Positions 6,357 to 14,787 of a stretch of DNA of 64,000 bases are shown one piece after another. The notes under the pieces are model-generated. The model made no database searches and was not told the DNA's origin. It worked only from the letters and a program-made list of their open reading frames with translations. The translations under genes and the position numbers were made by a program. Numbering within the stretch: position 1 is the first letter of the stretch; the number at the start of each line of letters is the position of its first letter. Source of the DNA: a bacterium (GTDB lineage Bacteria > Myxococcota_A > Bradymonadia > UBA7976 > UBA1532). Location of the stretch: assembly GCA_030426085.1 (NCBI GenBank), contig JAUHYW010000010.1:1-64000 (forward strand), in the 5' to 3' direction.

Positions 6357-8800
6357 GCCACCTCGTCCCATCGTTCACTCTCGCCACGCTGCTCGCGTTC
6401 GTCGCGTTCGGCGTGCCGCCGGCCGTCGCCGCGGAGGACGACCCGGCCGATCAAGCCAGCCCCGAGAGCGACGCGGAGCCGGTCGAGTGCACGTCACGGC
6501 AAGGTGAGACCCGGACGTATGAGGTCCAGCTCCCCGCCCGCCCCCAGCGGCGGGTGTGGTGCGCCTTCCGCCAGAGCGACCGCCCGGGGACGCGCACGGT
6601 GACCTTCGATCCCAGCGTGAGCGACAGCCTCAGCCAGTCCATCACCCTGTCGCCCGGCATCTGGGAGATGCGCTGCTTCGCCGAGTCGATCCCGGTGGTC
6701 ATCGGCGACGAGAAGGACAGCAAGCGCTTTGATCTGAGCTGGCAGTTCAAGCCCTCGAAGTGGCAATGCCTCACCTCCGTTGCCAAGAAGTCATCCTCTA
6801 TCGAGGTCAAACAGACCCGGATGGCAGACGATGGGAAGAAGACGACCGATGGGAAGAAGACGACCGGCACGTCGCCTGGCACGTCGCCTGCCCCGGATTA
6901 CATCCGCCTCTTCGCTCACAGCGCGCGCCCGACGCTGGGTGAGGCCGCCCGGCAACTGGCGACCACCGCCGGCGGCGCGGCGGGCGGGCGCAGCCTGGAC
7001 GACACGGTGCCGGCCCTGGTGGTCGACACGCTGCACCTGCTGGCCGAGATCGCGCTGGAGCGCGCCCGGGGTCGAGCCGAGGCGCTGATCCTCCAGCCGC
7101 TGGTCAAGCTCGCGTGCGGGCGGGGGCCCGGCGCCGAGGACGGCGCGGTGCGTGCGCGGCTGGTGCATGCCCTGAGCGTCCTGCGTCGCGGCGCTGATCC
7201 CACCGCCGCCGAGCGGCTGCTCGACGCTCTGCTGCCCGCGGACAAGGCCCGGCTGCCCGCCACCTGCGCCGCCATCGACGGCCGGACGCTGGCCCAGCTC
7301 GCCGAGAGCGGGCCCGAGCTGGCCGACGCCATCGGCCGCGACCTGCTGCGGCTCTCCACCCGCCTCGCCCATCACTACGCCGTGGGGCACCTCAACGACC
7401 TCGACATGCCCCGGACCGCCACCCTGGCCGGGCACGCGATCGACCGGCTCGAAGCCACCCTGGCCCGGGTGGTCTCCACCGGCGACATGCCGACGCCGAC
7501 CGAGGTGCAACTCGTGCTGGTGGGGCTGGCGGGCGACGCGGCGGACGGCGTCGAGCGGTTCGCCGGCCACGACGCGACGGTGGCGCTGATCGCCCACCGG
7601 TTCGGCTGGCTGTTCCGCCCCTTCGGCCTCGAGTGGGGCGACGCGCCGACGCCGAAGGCGGGCCTGTCCGACCGGGTCGCGGTCTGCTCGGCTGCCCTGG
7701 GCTTCGCGGTGGCCGCCAAGTGCCACGGCGACGGCGACCGGTGCGACGCCCGCACCATCGCCGACCTGGTCCGCGAGCCCGGCGAGCTGTTCGATCTGGA
7801 GCTCTGCGAGCCGGCGCTGGCCGCCGCCGACCTGGACTGGATGCCGGGCTGGGTCGCCCGGCTCACCGAGGTGCTGATGCCGCCCGCGGGCGCCACGCCC
7901 CGGGATCAGGCCCGGCTGGCGCTCGACGTGACCTTCGAACTGCTCGACCGGGTGATCCGACCGGCCGACGGCGACCGCGGCGGGCGCCTCGAGAGCCGCC
8001 GCTTCGCCGCCGACATCGCCGCCGGGCTGCGCACCCTCTCGCTGGGGCTGGTCGATCAAGACGGCGGGCGGGCGGTGGTCGGCGTGCTCGATCTGATCCG
8101 GGTGCTCACCGGCCGGGCGCAGGCCCGCCTCGAAGCGCGGGCGGCGTGCACCCTCGGCGAGAAGCTGCCCACGGGCAAGACGTGCACCGAAGAGCTCCAG
8201 GATCGCAGCGAGATGATCGCCGTCTGGCTGCGGCGCAGCGAGCACGCCCTCAACCGGGCGGTGCGCGTCGGCAGCGCGCTGGTGGACAACGCCCGCAGCT
8301 TGAAGATCGCCGCCGACGATCCGGCCCAGACCGAGAGCCAGCGGGCGGCTCGCAAGCAGACGCTGGAGTCGCTCATCGAGGCGGTCACCGATCGCCGCTG
8401 GCGGGGCGAGGACTGGGTGCTGTCGCTGGGCGCCGGCGTGGGCGGGCTGATCTCGCCGCCGCAGCTCCGGCCCGACGAGGCCGATCACTGGTTCGCGCTG
8501 GCGCTGGCCGGCGGCTTCGCGGTGCAGAAGCTCGTGCCCCAGGACGGCTGGTGGGGCTTCCACAGCCAGCTCACGCTGGTCGACCTGGGCTACTTCCTGA
8601 TCACGGACGACGAGACCGACATCCAGTGGAACGACTTCGTCGCCCTCGGCTTCCAGGTCGGCGCCATCGTCGCCCCCTCGCCGGACGACGCCTTCATCTT
8701 CGGGCTCGACGGGCGCTACCTGCCCGGCGGCCGCTTCGCCCGCGACATGCAGCTCGGCCTGTTCGTGGGCTACTACGTGCCCTTCCTCGACCTCAACTGA
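6353..8800 (+). CDS. Exported 815-residue protein with barrel-like C-terminus, coupled to the S1 protease
   Basis: It starts at ATG 6353 inside the protease stop. A signal peptide (hydrophobic core LATLLAFVAFGV, cleavage near AVAAED) precedes a Cys-containing domain of about 130 residues, a short Lys/Thr-rich linker, a long Ala/Leu-rich helical region (about 190-680), and a final 130 residues of alternating aromatic and polar strands ending in YYVPFLDLN, which looks like membrane beta-strands. I do not recognise the family. Translational coupling suggests that it works with, or is cut by, the protease. The linker at 6830-6889 contains perfect in-frame duplications. Confidence 0.75.
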   Translation: MSHLVPSFTLATLLAFVAFGVPPAVAAEDDPADQASPESDAEPVECTSRQGETRTYEVQLPARPQRRVWCAFRQSDRPGTRTVTFDPSVSDSLSQSITLSPGIWEMRCFAESIPVVIGDEKDSKRFDLSWQFKPSKWQCLTSVAKKSSSIEVKQTRMADDGKKTTDGKKTTGTSPGTSPAPDYIRLFAHSARPTLGEAARQLATTAGGAAGGRSLDDTVPALVVDTLHLLAEIALERARGRAEALILQPLVKLACGRGPGAEDGAVRARLVHALSVLRRGADPTAAERLLDALLPADKARLPATCAAIDGRTLAQLAESGPELADAIGRDLLRLSTRLAHHYAVGHLNDLDMPRTATLAGHAIDRLEATLARVVSTGDMPTPTEVQLVLVGLAGDAADGVERFAGHDATVALIAHRFGWLFRPFGLEWGDAPTPKAGLSDRVAVCSAALGFAVAAKCHGDGDRCDARTIADLVREPGELFDLELCEPALAAADLDWMPGWVARLTEVLMPPAGATPRDQARLALDVTFELLDRVIRPADGDRGGRLESRRFAADIAAGLRTLSLGLVDQDGGRAVVGVLDLIRVLTGRAQARLEARAACTLGEKLPTGKTCTEELQDRSEMIAVWLRRSEHALNRAVRVGSALVDNARSLKIAADDPAQTESQRAARKQTLESLIEAVTDRRWRGEDWVLSLGAGVGGLISPPQLRPDEADHWFALALAGGFAVQKLVPQDGWWGFHSQLTLVDLGYFLITDDETDIQWNDFVALGFQVGAIVAPSPDDAFIFGLDGRYLPGGRFARDMQLGLFVGYYVPFLDLN
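6830..6889. repeat. In-frame tandem microduplications in the linker of the 815-residue protein
   Basis: Two perfect 18-bp copies at 6830-6847 and 6848-6865 (encoding DGKKTT twice) are followed immediately by two perfect 12-bp copies at 6866-6877 and 6878-6889 (encoding GTSP twice). Base composition here is less GC-rich than the surroundings. This is a likely site of length variation. Confidence 0.9.
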
Positions 8801-8826
8801 CAGCGCGCCCGACAGCGGTGGTCGGA

Positions 8827-11256
8827 TCAGTCGGGGCTTCGAGCCAGCGCGCTCCACGCGGCCCGGCTGATGGCGCGATCGGGATCGTCGGCGAAGGTCG
8901 CGATGCGCCGCCGGCTGTCATCGGAGCCCTCCCGCTGCCATTGCTCGATGGCATAAGTCACCAGCCGGGCCCGCGCGTCGGGGCACGCGGCGATCACTCG
9001 ACGCAGCGCCCCTTCGGCCTCGTCCAAGCCGGCGCGGGCCAGGGCGCCGAGCGGCGTCGAGACGCGCGCGCAGCCGCCGGGTGACTCGGCCGTCGCCGCG
9101 GCGTGCCGGGCGAGCATCAGGCCCACCTCGAGGCCGGCGGCGTCGGGCACCCGGGCCAGCGCATGGGCCGCGTGCCAGCCATCGGTCGGATGGCTCAGCC
9201 GATCGATCAGCGCCGCCCGCGCCCGGGGCGTGCCGTGGCGGCCGAGCGCCTCGATGATGTCGCCCCGGACGTGGGCCTCGCCCTCGCGCACGAGCGCCAC
9301 GATGAGGGCCGCCTCGACCTCGGGGTGACGCCGGCCCAGCGCCTCGGCCGCGCCCGATCGCACGTAGAAGACGGGGTCGCTGCGCATCAGCAGCATCAGC
9401 GCCGCCCGCGCCCGGTCGTCGTCCAGCCCGCCGAGGACCCGGGTCGCCGCCTGTCGGATGCGATCGGGCCGATCGGGCGCGCTCAGAGGCAGCGCGGCCT
9501 CGACCAGCGCGCCCTGCGACGCGCGCTCGGGCGGGCGATCGGCGAAGGCCCGGGCGTAGGCGTCGATCTGCCCCGGGGTCTCGGCGCGGGCCAGCCCGGC
9601 GGCGCGGGTCGGGCCGTCGCCGTGGCGGGCGATGAGGTCGTGCAGCGCCGAGCGGGGGTCGAGGCCCCGGGCGGTGGGGTCGTGGGGCGAGGTCTCGGGC
9701 AGCGCCGCCAGCGCCTGCCGGGCGGCCGCGCGGCGGGCGGCGGCGTCGGGGTCGACCTCGGCCAGCGCGTCGAGCATGGACATCCGCAGGCGGGGCGGCG
9801 CGGCGGGGATGGCGTCGCGCAGCGCGGCGGCGGCGGCGGCGGGCTCGGTCCGCCGGATCAGCTCGACCGCCTGCCCGGCGATGAGCGGATCGGGGTCTCT
9901 CAGCAGGGCGCGCGCCGCGTCGGCCACCCCCGGCACCCGCCACGCGGCGTGGTCCGGATCGGAGAGCGCCCGACTCCACGCGGCCCCGGCGACCGCCCGG
10001 TGCAGCGCGGGCGGCAGCGTCGGCGAGGCGCGCAGCAGGCCGGGCACCGCGGCGGTGTCGACGCCCAGGCCGCGGACGATCTCCACCCGCGCCGCCTCGG
10101 ACAGCGCCGGCTCGGCGACGAGCGCGGTCAGCCGGGCCCGAGCGCGGGGGTCGTTGCGCTCGGCGAAGCCCTGCACGATCGCGGCGACGACGGCATATCC
10201 CATGAAGCCGGCCGTGAGCTCGGGCATGCCATCGACAGTCAACCGGTCGAGGATGGCCCGCAGATCGGCGTCGCCGCCCACCCGGACCAGCGATCGCGCC
10301 GCCGCCGCCCGCACGCTCGTGGTATGGGGCGGGGCCATCATCGCCCGCAGGTGGGGCCGGGCGGCGGCGTTGCCGGGCCACGCCATGCCGTCGAGCAAGG
10401 CGGCGTGGTCTTCGCTGTCGGCGGTCTGCCGGTGCATCGCCTGCAAGCCGTGCTGGGTCGCGAGCGGGTTCGGCGGACGCAGCCCGCCGCGGCGCAGGGC
10501 GTCGGCGAGCGGGGGCAGAACGTAGGTCGGGCGGCGGGGCGGCTCATGGGCCGCGATGTGCGCCATCAGCCCGCCCAGCCACGGGCCGGGGTCGGTGGGC
10601 CAGGGGCGGTAGCGCTTGTCGAGCAGGACCCATGGCTCGATGGCACCCCGGGGCGCGAGGTACACCGGCGGGAGGGCGGCGATGACGACGCCCGCGGGCG
10701 CCGATGGCATGAGCGGCGCCGATGATCCCACGCCGGCGGGGTCGAATGGCACATAGTCGACGCCCGGGTCGGGGCCCCACCACCGCTCGCGCCAGCCGCC
10801 GTCCCAGCGCCAGACCGAGACCGCGCTCACCGAGTCCCCGCTGGTGTCGCCGACGACGAGCAGCTCGTCCCGCCCGTCGTCGTCCAGGTCGCCGATCCGC
10901 AAGTAGCCCGGGTCGCGATAGCCGCCGCTGATGATGGGATCACCCATGGCTTCGGGCAGCGCGTCGCCGACCGCCGCCCGATAGGGGTGGAGCTCGGTCT
11001 GCCAGGTGCCTTCGCCGGTGTATTCGGTGACCTCGACGATGTGCTCCCGCGGGGGCTGCCCGTCCAGCTCGGCGGTGCGCTGTGAGGTCAGCCAGCGCGC
11101 GCCGAGGCGGTGCAACTCGGGGTCGCCCTCGGCCACGAGCCCGTCCCGCTCGGCGAGGGCCCGCAGCGTATCGGCCGACAGCGCCCCGGGCGGGAGGTCG
11201 GCTCCGGCGGCGAGCGGGGCGAGGGTCACGGCGATGAGGGCGAGCGGTCGACGCAT
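8827..11256 (-). CDS. Exported HEAT-repeat protein
   Basis: An 809-residue protein from ATG 11256, with a short signal peptide (RRPLALIAVTLAPLAAGA). Residues about 40-250 include an FG-GAP-like calcium loop (IGDLDDDGRDELLVVGD), suggesting a propeller-type domain. From about 280 to the end there are repeated helical pairs of roughly 30 residues with RAAAARSLVRVGG and VRSGAAEALGRR-type motifs, typical of HEAT repeats. It probably acts as a periplasmic or surface scaffold. No catalytic motif was seen. It is convergent with the 815-residue gene and divergent from the FKBP gene. Confidence 0.75.
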   Translation of the reverse strand: MRRPLALIAVTLAPLAAGADLPPGALSADTLRALAERDGLVAEGDPELHRLGARWLTSQRTAELDGQPPREHIVEVTEYTGEGTWQTELHPYRAAVGDALPEAMGDPIISGGYRDPGYLRIGDLDDDGRDELLVVGDTSGDSVSAVSVWRWDGGWRERWWGPDPGVDYVPFDPAGVGSSAPLMPSAPAGVVIAALPPVYLAPRGAIEPWVLLDKRYRPWPTDPGPWLGGLMAHIAAHEPPRRPTYVLPPLADALRRGGLRPPNPLATQHGLQAMHRQTADSEDHAALLDGMAWPGNAAARPHLRAMMAPPHTTSVRAAAARSLVRVGGDADLRAILDRLTVDGMPELTAGFMGYAVVAAIVQGFAERNDPRARARLTALVAEPALSEAARVEIVRGLGVDTAAVPGLLRASPTLPPALHRAVAGAAWSRALSDPDHAAWRVPGVADAARALLRDPDPLIAGQAVELIRRTEPAAAAAALRDAIPAAPPRLRMSMLDALAEVDPDAAARRAAARQALAALPETSPHDPTARGLDPRSALHDLIARHGDGPTRAAGLARAETPGQIDAYARAFADRPPERASQGALVEAALPLSAPDRPDRIRQAATRVLGGLDDDRARAALMLLMRSDPVFYVRSGAAEALGRRHPEVEAALIVALVREGEAHVRGDIIEALGRHGTPRARAALIDRLSHPTDGWHAAHALARVPDAAGLEVGLMLARHAAATAESPGGCARVSTPLGALARAGLDEAEGALRRVIAACPDARARLVTYAIEQWQREGSDDSRRRIATFADDPDRAISRAAWSALARSPD

Positions 11257-11366
11257 GGCCCGGCATCGTGCACCGGCGACACCCGCGGCGCAACGGCGGT
11301 CGACCGCCCGTGACTCGATGGGCGCTCCGATGCTCATCGCCCCCGGTGCGGCCCGGCGAGGGCCGA

Positions 11367-11389
11367 TTCTGCCACAGCCTGTGGCAGAA
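11367..11389. promoter_or_regulatory. Perfect 10-bp inverted repeat with 3-bp loop in a divergent intergenic region
   Basis: TTCTGCCACA (11367-11376), loop GCC, TGTGGCAGAA (11380-11389). It sits 110 bp from the HEAT-repeat start and 160 bp from the FKBP start. No T-run follows, so an operator or a leader hairpin is more likely than a terminator. A weak promoter-like TTGACG (11477-11482) with TACGAA 17 bp later precedes the FKBP gene. Confidence 0.55.
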
Positions 11390-11551
11390 ATGCCGGGACA
11401 CCACACGCGGCCCGGCGAGAAGCCGGGCCCGCCGCACATCCGACCGGCGACGATCCCGAGCCCTGAGATCCCGGCCTTGACGGCGCCCGAGCGGGCGGCT
11501 ACGAAGCGGGCTCACCCGCGCCCCCCGGGGCGCCCCCGACCACGAGGTCCC

Positions 11552-11944
11552 ATGTCCGATCAGAAGCGCGCCGGCGCCGAGTTCCTGGCTGCCAACGGCA
11601 AGAAGAGCGACGTCGTCACCACCGCCTCCGGGCTCCAGTACACGGTCGTCACCGAAGGCACCGGGCGGTCGCCGAAGGCCAGCGACACCGTGCGGGTGCA
11701 CTACGCCGGGCGGCTGCTCGACGGCACCGAGTTCGACTCGAGCCACAAGCGGGGCCAGCCGGCGCAGTTCCCGGTGGGCGGGGTCATCGCCGGGTGGACC
11801 GAGGCGCTGCAGATGATGAAGGAAGGCGGCAAGTGGACCCTGTTCATCCCGTCGGATCTGGCCTACGGCGACCGGGGCTACCCCGGCGTCATCCCCGGCG
11901 GGGCGCTGCTGACGTTCGAGGTCGAGCTGCTGAAGGTCCTCTGA
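11552..11944 (+). CDS. FKBP-type peptidyl-prolyl cis-trans isomerase
   Basis: A 130-residue protein from ATG 11552, with no signal peptide and therefore cytoplasmic. A short N-terminal segment (EFLAANGKKSDV) leads into a complete FKBP fold: GLQYTVVTEGTG, VRVHYAGRLLDGTEFDSS, VIAGWTEAL, FIPSDLAYGDRG, LLTFEVELL. The conserved aromatic and Asp residues of the active site are present. It is shorter than FkpA/FklB because it lacks their dimerisation helices. It catalyses proline isomerisation in protein folding. The adjacent PhnB-like gene on the same strand shows no obvious functional link. Confidence 0.93.
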   Translation: MSDQKRAGAEFLAANGKKSDVVTTASGLQYTVVTEGTGRSPKASDTVRVHYAGRLLDGTEFDSSHKRGQPAQFPVGGVIAGWTEALQMMKEGGKWTLFIPSDLAYGDRGYPGVIPGGALLTFEVELLKVL

Positions 11945-12052
11945 ATCGCCTACCGAACTCGGCTCTGGTGCCGGCCCACGGGGCGGGGCAGACTGCTGCG
12001 CGGTCGTCCATGATCCGGACGATCGCGGACCCACAGCCGGGAGCAAGAGCCC

Positions 12053-12469
12053 ATGATCCGCGCGACCCAGCCCTACCTGAACTTCAACGGTGACGCCGCC
12101 GACGCCATCGAGCTGTACACGTCTGCCCTGGGGGCCGAGGTGGTCAGCATCATGCGCTGGGGCGACATGCCGAACGCCGACTTCCCCCCGGAGGTCGCCA
12201 AGCGGGTGATGCACGTCGAGCTGAAGATCGGCGAGGGCGTCGTGATGGCCAGCGACGTGCCGCCCGACCAGAAGGTCGAGGTCGGCTCGACCACGTCGGT
12301 GATGCTGCAGTTCACCGAGCCCGGCGAGATCGACGGCAAGTTCGACGCGCTCGCCAAGGGCGGTCAGGTGCTGATGCCGGTCGAGAATACGTTCTGGAAC
12401 GCCCGCTACGGCATGCTGGTCGACCGCTTCGGCATCCGCTGGCAGTTCCACTGCCCGCTGGATGGCTGA
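12053..12469 (+). CDS. PhnB-like VOC-superfamily protein
   Basis: A 138-residue protein of the glyoxalase/VOC fold, PhnB-like subgroup. It opens with TQPYLNFNGDAADAIELYTSAL, the usual PhnB start, and ends with VDRFGIRWQFHC, where the family has its last metal- or substrate-contact strand. Members of this subgroup are found across bacteria with mostly unknown substrates and are often mislabelled as demethylubiquinone methyltransferases. No partner is evident. The start is the Met preceded by GGAGCAAGAGCCC. Confidence 0.85.
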   Translation: MIRATQPYLNFNGDAADAIELYTSALGAEVVSIMRWGDMPNADFPPEVAKRVMHVELKIGEGVVMASDVPPDQKVEVGSTTSVMLQFTEPGEIDGKFDALAKGGQVLMPVENTFWNARYGMLVDRFGIRWQFHCPLDG

Positions 12470-12492
12470 GCGGTCGCCGGCCGGCTGATCGG

Positions 12493-13758
12493 CTACCCGT
12501 CCCGGGCGAGCCGCCGGGCGATCGCCCGGTGGCCGGCCACCTGCCGCCCCGACTCTTCCCGCGCCCGGCTCACGGCGCTGTCGAACGCCGCTCGGGCGCC
12601 GTCCACGATCCGCCCGGCGGCGTCCCGCGCGCCGGTCACGGCCCGGTCGAGCGCCGCCTCGATGTCGCTCAGCACGCTCTCGAGCGCGGCCCGACAGGCG
12701 GCGGCGGTGCCCGCGGCGTAATGCTCGGCCGCCTCGGCCAGCCCATCGAGCCCGCTCAGACCCTCGGCCACGTCGGCCGGGCGATCGACGCGGCCGCCAG
12801 CGATGCGCTCGACCGCGTCCCGGACATGCCCCGACCACTGCCCGAGGAAGGCCCCCAGCGCGGCTTCGGCTTGCCGGCGACGGGACTCGACGGCCCGCCC
12901 GATGCGGCCCCCGTGCAGCGCGGCCAGCGCGTCGAAGGCCGCCAGCCCGTCGGCCTCGGCGGCCGCCAGCGCGTCCCGGGCCCAGGTCACCGAGTCGTCG
13001 ATCGCGGCGTGTTGGGTGTCGCGCACGCCGCCCACCCCGTCGAGGGCCCGGCGGGCCTGTCGATCCAGCTCGGCCAGGGCCCGGGCCCCGCCGTCCGGGT
13101 CTTCTTCGATGCGAGCCGTCACGGCGTCGTGCGCCGACTGCGCCTCACCCCGGATGGCGCCTCCCGCGCTGTCGTGCGCCCCGCGGATGGCGGAGCGCGC
13201 CCCGTCGGCCGGGGCGTCGATGGCCGCCGCGGCCTCGGCGAACGCCTCGGTGATCAGCGCCCGCCGCCGGGCGACGAGCGCCTGCAACGCGCTGCGGGCT
13301 TCGCCCTCGACCGCCGCCAGCGCTCGGGCGATGCCTTCCCGAGCCCGGGTGATGCGTTGCAGCCGGACCTCGGCCGCGCTGCGGAAGTCGGCGGCCAGCC
13401 GCCGGCTGCTCTCGGTCCCCTGCCCCGGCTCGTCATCCCCCGTGTCCGGGGGCGGCGCCCAGTCATCGCGGGCGGCGTCGGGCTTCACCGCGGGCGCCCG
13501 GCGCGGGGCCTTCGGCGCGCGGCGCGCGGTCGAGGCCCAGCCGCCGTTGGCCTTCACGTCCGCGCTCTGGGCGGTCTCGGCGTTCCACACCAGCGGGTCG
13601 TCGGGCAGGTCGCCGAGCAGCTCCATCGACTGGAGGATCGACGACTGGCTGAACAGGCCCCCGTCGGGCTTGGGCTTGCGGGCGGGCGGGGTCGGCGCCG
13701 GGCGCTGCTCGTATCCGGCGTCCTTGGACTGCTCCCGCTCGCTGCGCTCGCCGCTCAT
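12493..13758 (-). CDS. Long helical protein of unknown function, last in the kinase/M23 group
   Basis: 421 residues from the ATG that overlaps the M23 stop (ATGA). A charged, Pro-rich N-terminal tail of about 55 residues is followed by a short conserved-looking segment (FSQSSILQSMELLGDLPDDPLVW). From about 110 to the end the protein is almost entirely Ala/Arg/Glu-rich amphipathic helix with spaced Gly, including repeated RxAIRGAHDSAGGAIRGEAQSAHDAV-like segments. No signal peptide or membrane segment was seen. It resembles large helical bundle or apolipoprotein-like folds. Function not recognised; co-translation with a cell-wall-type peptidase suggests a shared complex. Confidence 0.65.
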   Translation of the reverse strand: MSGERSEREQSKDAGYEQRPAPTPPARKPKPDGGLFSQSSILQSMELLGDLPDDPLVWNAETAQSADVKANGGWASTARRAPKAPRRAPAVKPDAARDDWAPPPDTGDDEPGQGTESSRRLAADFRSAAEVRLQRITRAREGIARALAAVEGEARSALQALVARRRALITEAFAEAAAAIDAPADGARSAIRGAHDSAGGAIRGEAQSAHDAVTARIEEDPDGGARALAELDRQARRALDGVGGVRDTQHAAIDDSVTWARDALAAAEADGLAAFDALAALHGGRIGRAVESRRRQAEAALGAFLGQWSGHVRDAVERIAGGRVDRPADVAEGLSGLDGLAEAAEHYAAGTAAACRAALESVLSDIEAALDRAVTGARDAAGRIVDGARAAFDSAVSRAREESGRQVAGHRAIARRLARDG

Positions 13759-14759
13759 CGGGCGGCGCCGGTGTCGGCGTAGATCACCCCGTCGTAGTCC
13801 GCCGCGGCGAACGGCAGATCCAGCGCTGGCCGGCGGGGGTTGCGCCGCCGGGTCAACGGATCGGACACCCGGTCGGTGAAGAGATAGGGCTCGAACGTGC
13901 GCTGAACGAGCGCCTCGAACGCCCGCTCGTCGGGGTCGGCGATGCCATCCAGATGGCTTCGAGCGGCGTCGCTCCGGCACCCGGCGATGAGCGCGTCGAC
14001 GGTGGCGTGATCCCACTCGGTGGGCTTCGCGGCGAGGGCCGGGCTGCCGTCGTCAGGGGTCGGCTGCGGGCCCCGGCGCCACAGGCAGACCTCGTCGTCG
14101 ACGGCGAAGGGATCGACCGGGATGCCATCGAGCAGCACGTTGAAGTGCACATGCGGAGGCAGCCACGGGCAGAAGAGGATGCCATCCACCCCCGACATGC
14201 CCGACAGGCCGATGACATCCCCCCGCTCTACCCGATCACCGGGCCGTGCAGTGGCCTCGGCGAGGTGCCCGCTGGTGGTGGCGAGGCCGTCGCCGTGGTC
14301 GATGCACACCTTGAGCCCGCCCCGCTCCAGGCGCCGCTCGACCCGCCGCACGACGCCCGGGGCGGCGGCCACGACCGCGGTGCCCGGGGGCACGGCGAAG
14401 TCGGTGCCGATGTGGCTGTCGTAGGTCAGCCGCCGGCCGCGGTAGTCCCGGGCGTAGGTGCAGCGCACGCTGTAGCCGGCGGTGGTCTCGTGATCGGCGC
14501 TGGGCGGGCCGACCCGGTTGGGCAGGTTCATGATCACCGCCTTGCGATCGCGCCGGCTGCGCCCGAGCCACAGCGGCAGCGCCAGCCCCGGCCGCAGGAT
14601 GCGCAGGCTCGACGGGCCCCACTTGCTCGGCGGGGCGAGCGGATCGCCGACGATCGCCTTGCGGCATTGGCGCAGCCCCTCGCCGAGCGGGCGCAGGCCG
14701 AAGACGTCGAGCGGGTGGACCGGGTGTACGCGGGGGCGGGTCGTCATGGGGCGATGCAA
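13755..14759 (-). CDS. M23 (LytM-type) metallopeptidase domain protein
   Basis: 334 residues. The M23 zinc site is complete: His116-x3-Asp120 (SHIGTD), His165 and His203-x-His205 (PHVHF), within the usual GTDFAVPPGTAVVAAAPGVV and RGDVIGLSGMSG framework. Active members cleave peptidoglycan cross-bridges. No signal peptide is visible at either possible start (14759 or 14747), so export is unclear. The C-terminal 100 residues are unrelated to M23. It lies 28 bp after the Ser/Thr kinase gene and overlaps the helical protein gene, so the three probably act together. Confidence 0.85.
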   Translation of the reverse strand: MHRPMTTRPRVHPVHPLDVFGLRPLGEGLRQCRKAIVGDPLAPPSKWGPSSLRILRPGLALPLWLGRSRRDRKAVIMNLPNRVGPPSADHETTAGYSVRCTYARDYRGRRLTYDSHIGTDFAVPPGTAVVAAAPGVVRRVERRLERGGLKVCIDHGDGLATTSGHLAEATARPGDRVERGDVIGLSGMSGVDGILFCPWLPPHVHFNVLLDGIPVDPFAVDDEVCLWRRGPQPTPDDGSPALAAKPTEWDHATVDALIAGCRSDAARSHLDGIADPDERAFEALVQRTFEPYLFTDRVSDPLTRRRNPRRPALDLPFAAADYDGVIYADTGAAR

Positions 14760-14787
14760 GCACGTCCCGCGGCGCAGCGCCAGCGGG

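Noticed and set aside
12493-14759. Extracellular contractile injection system remnant (M23 plus helical protein)
   Set aside because: No sheath, tube, baseplate or AAA+ ATPase genes are present; the resemblance was only general.
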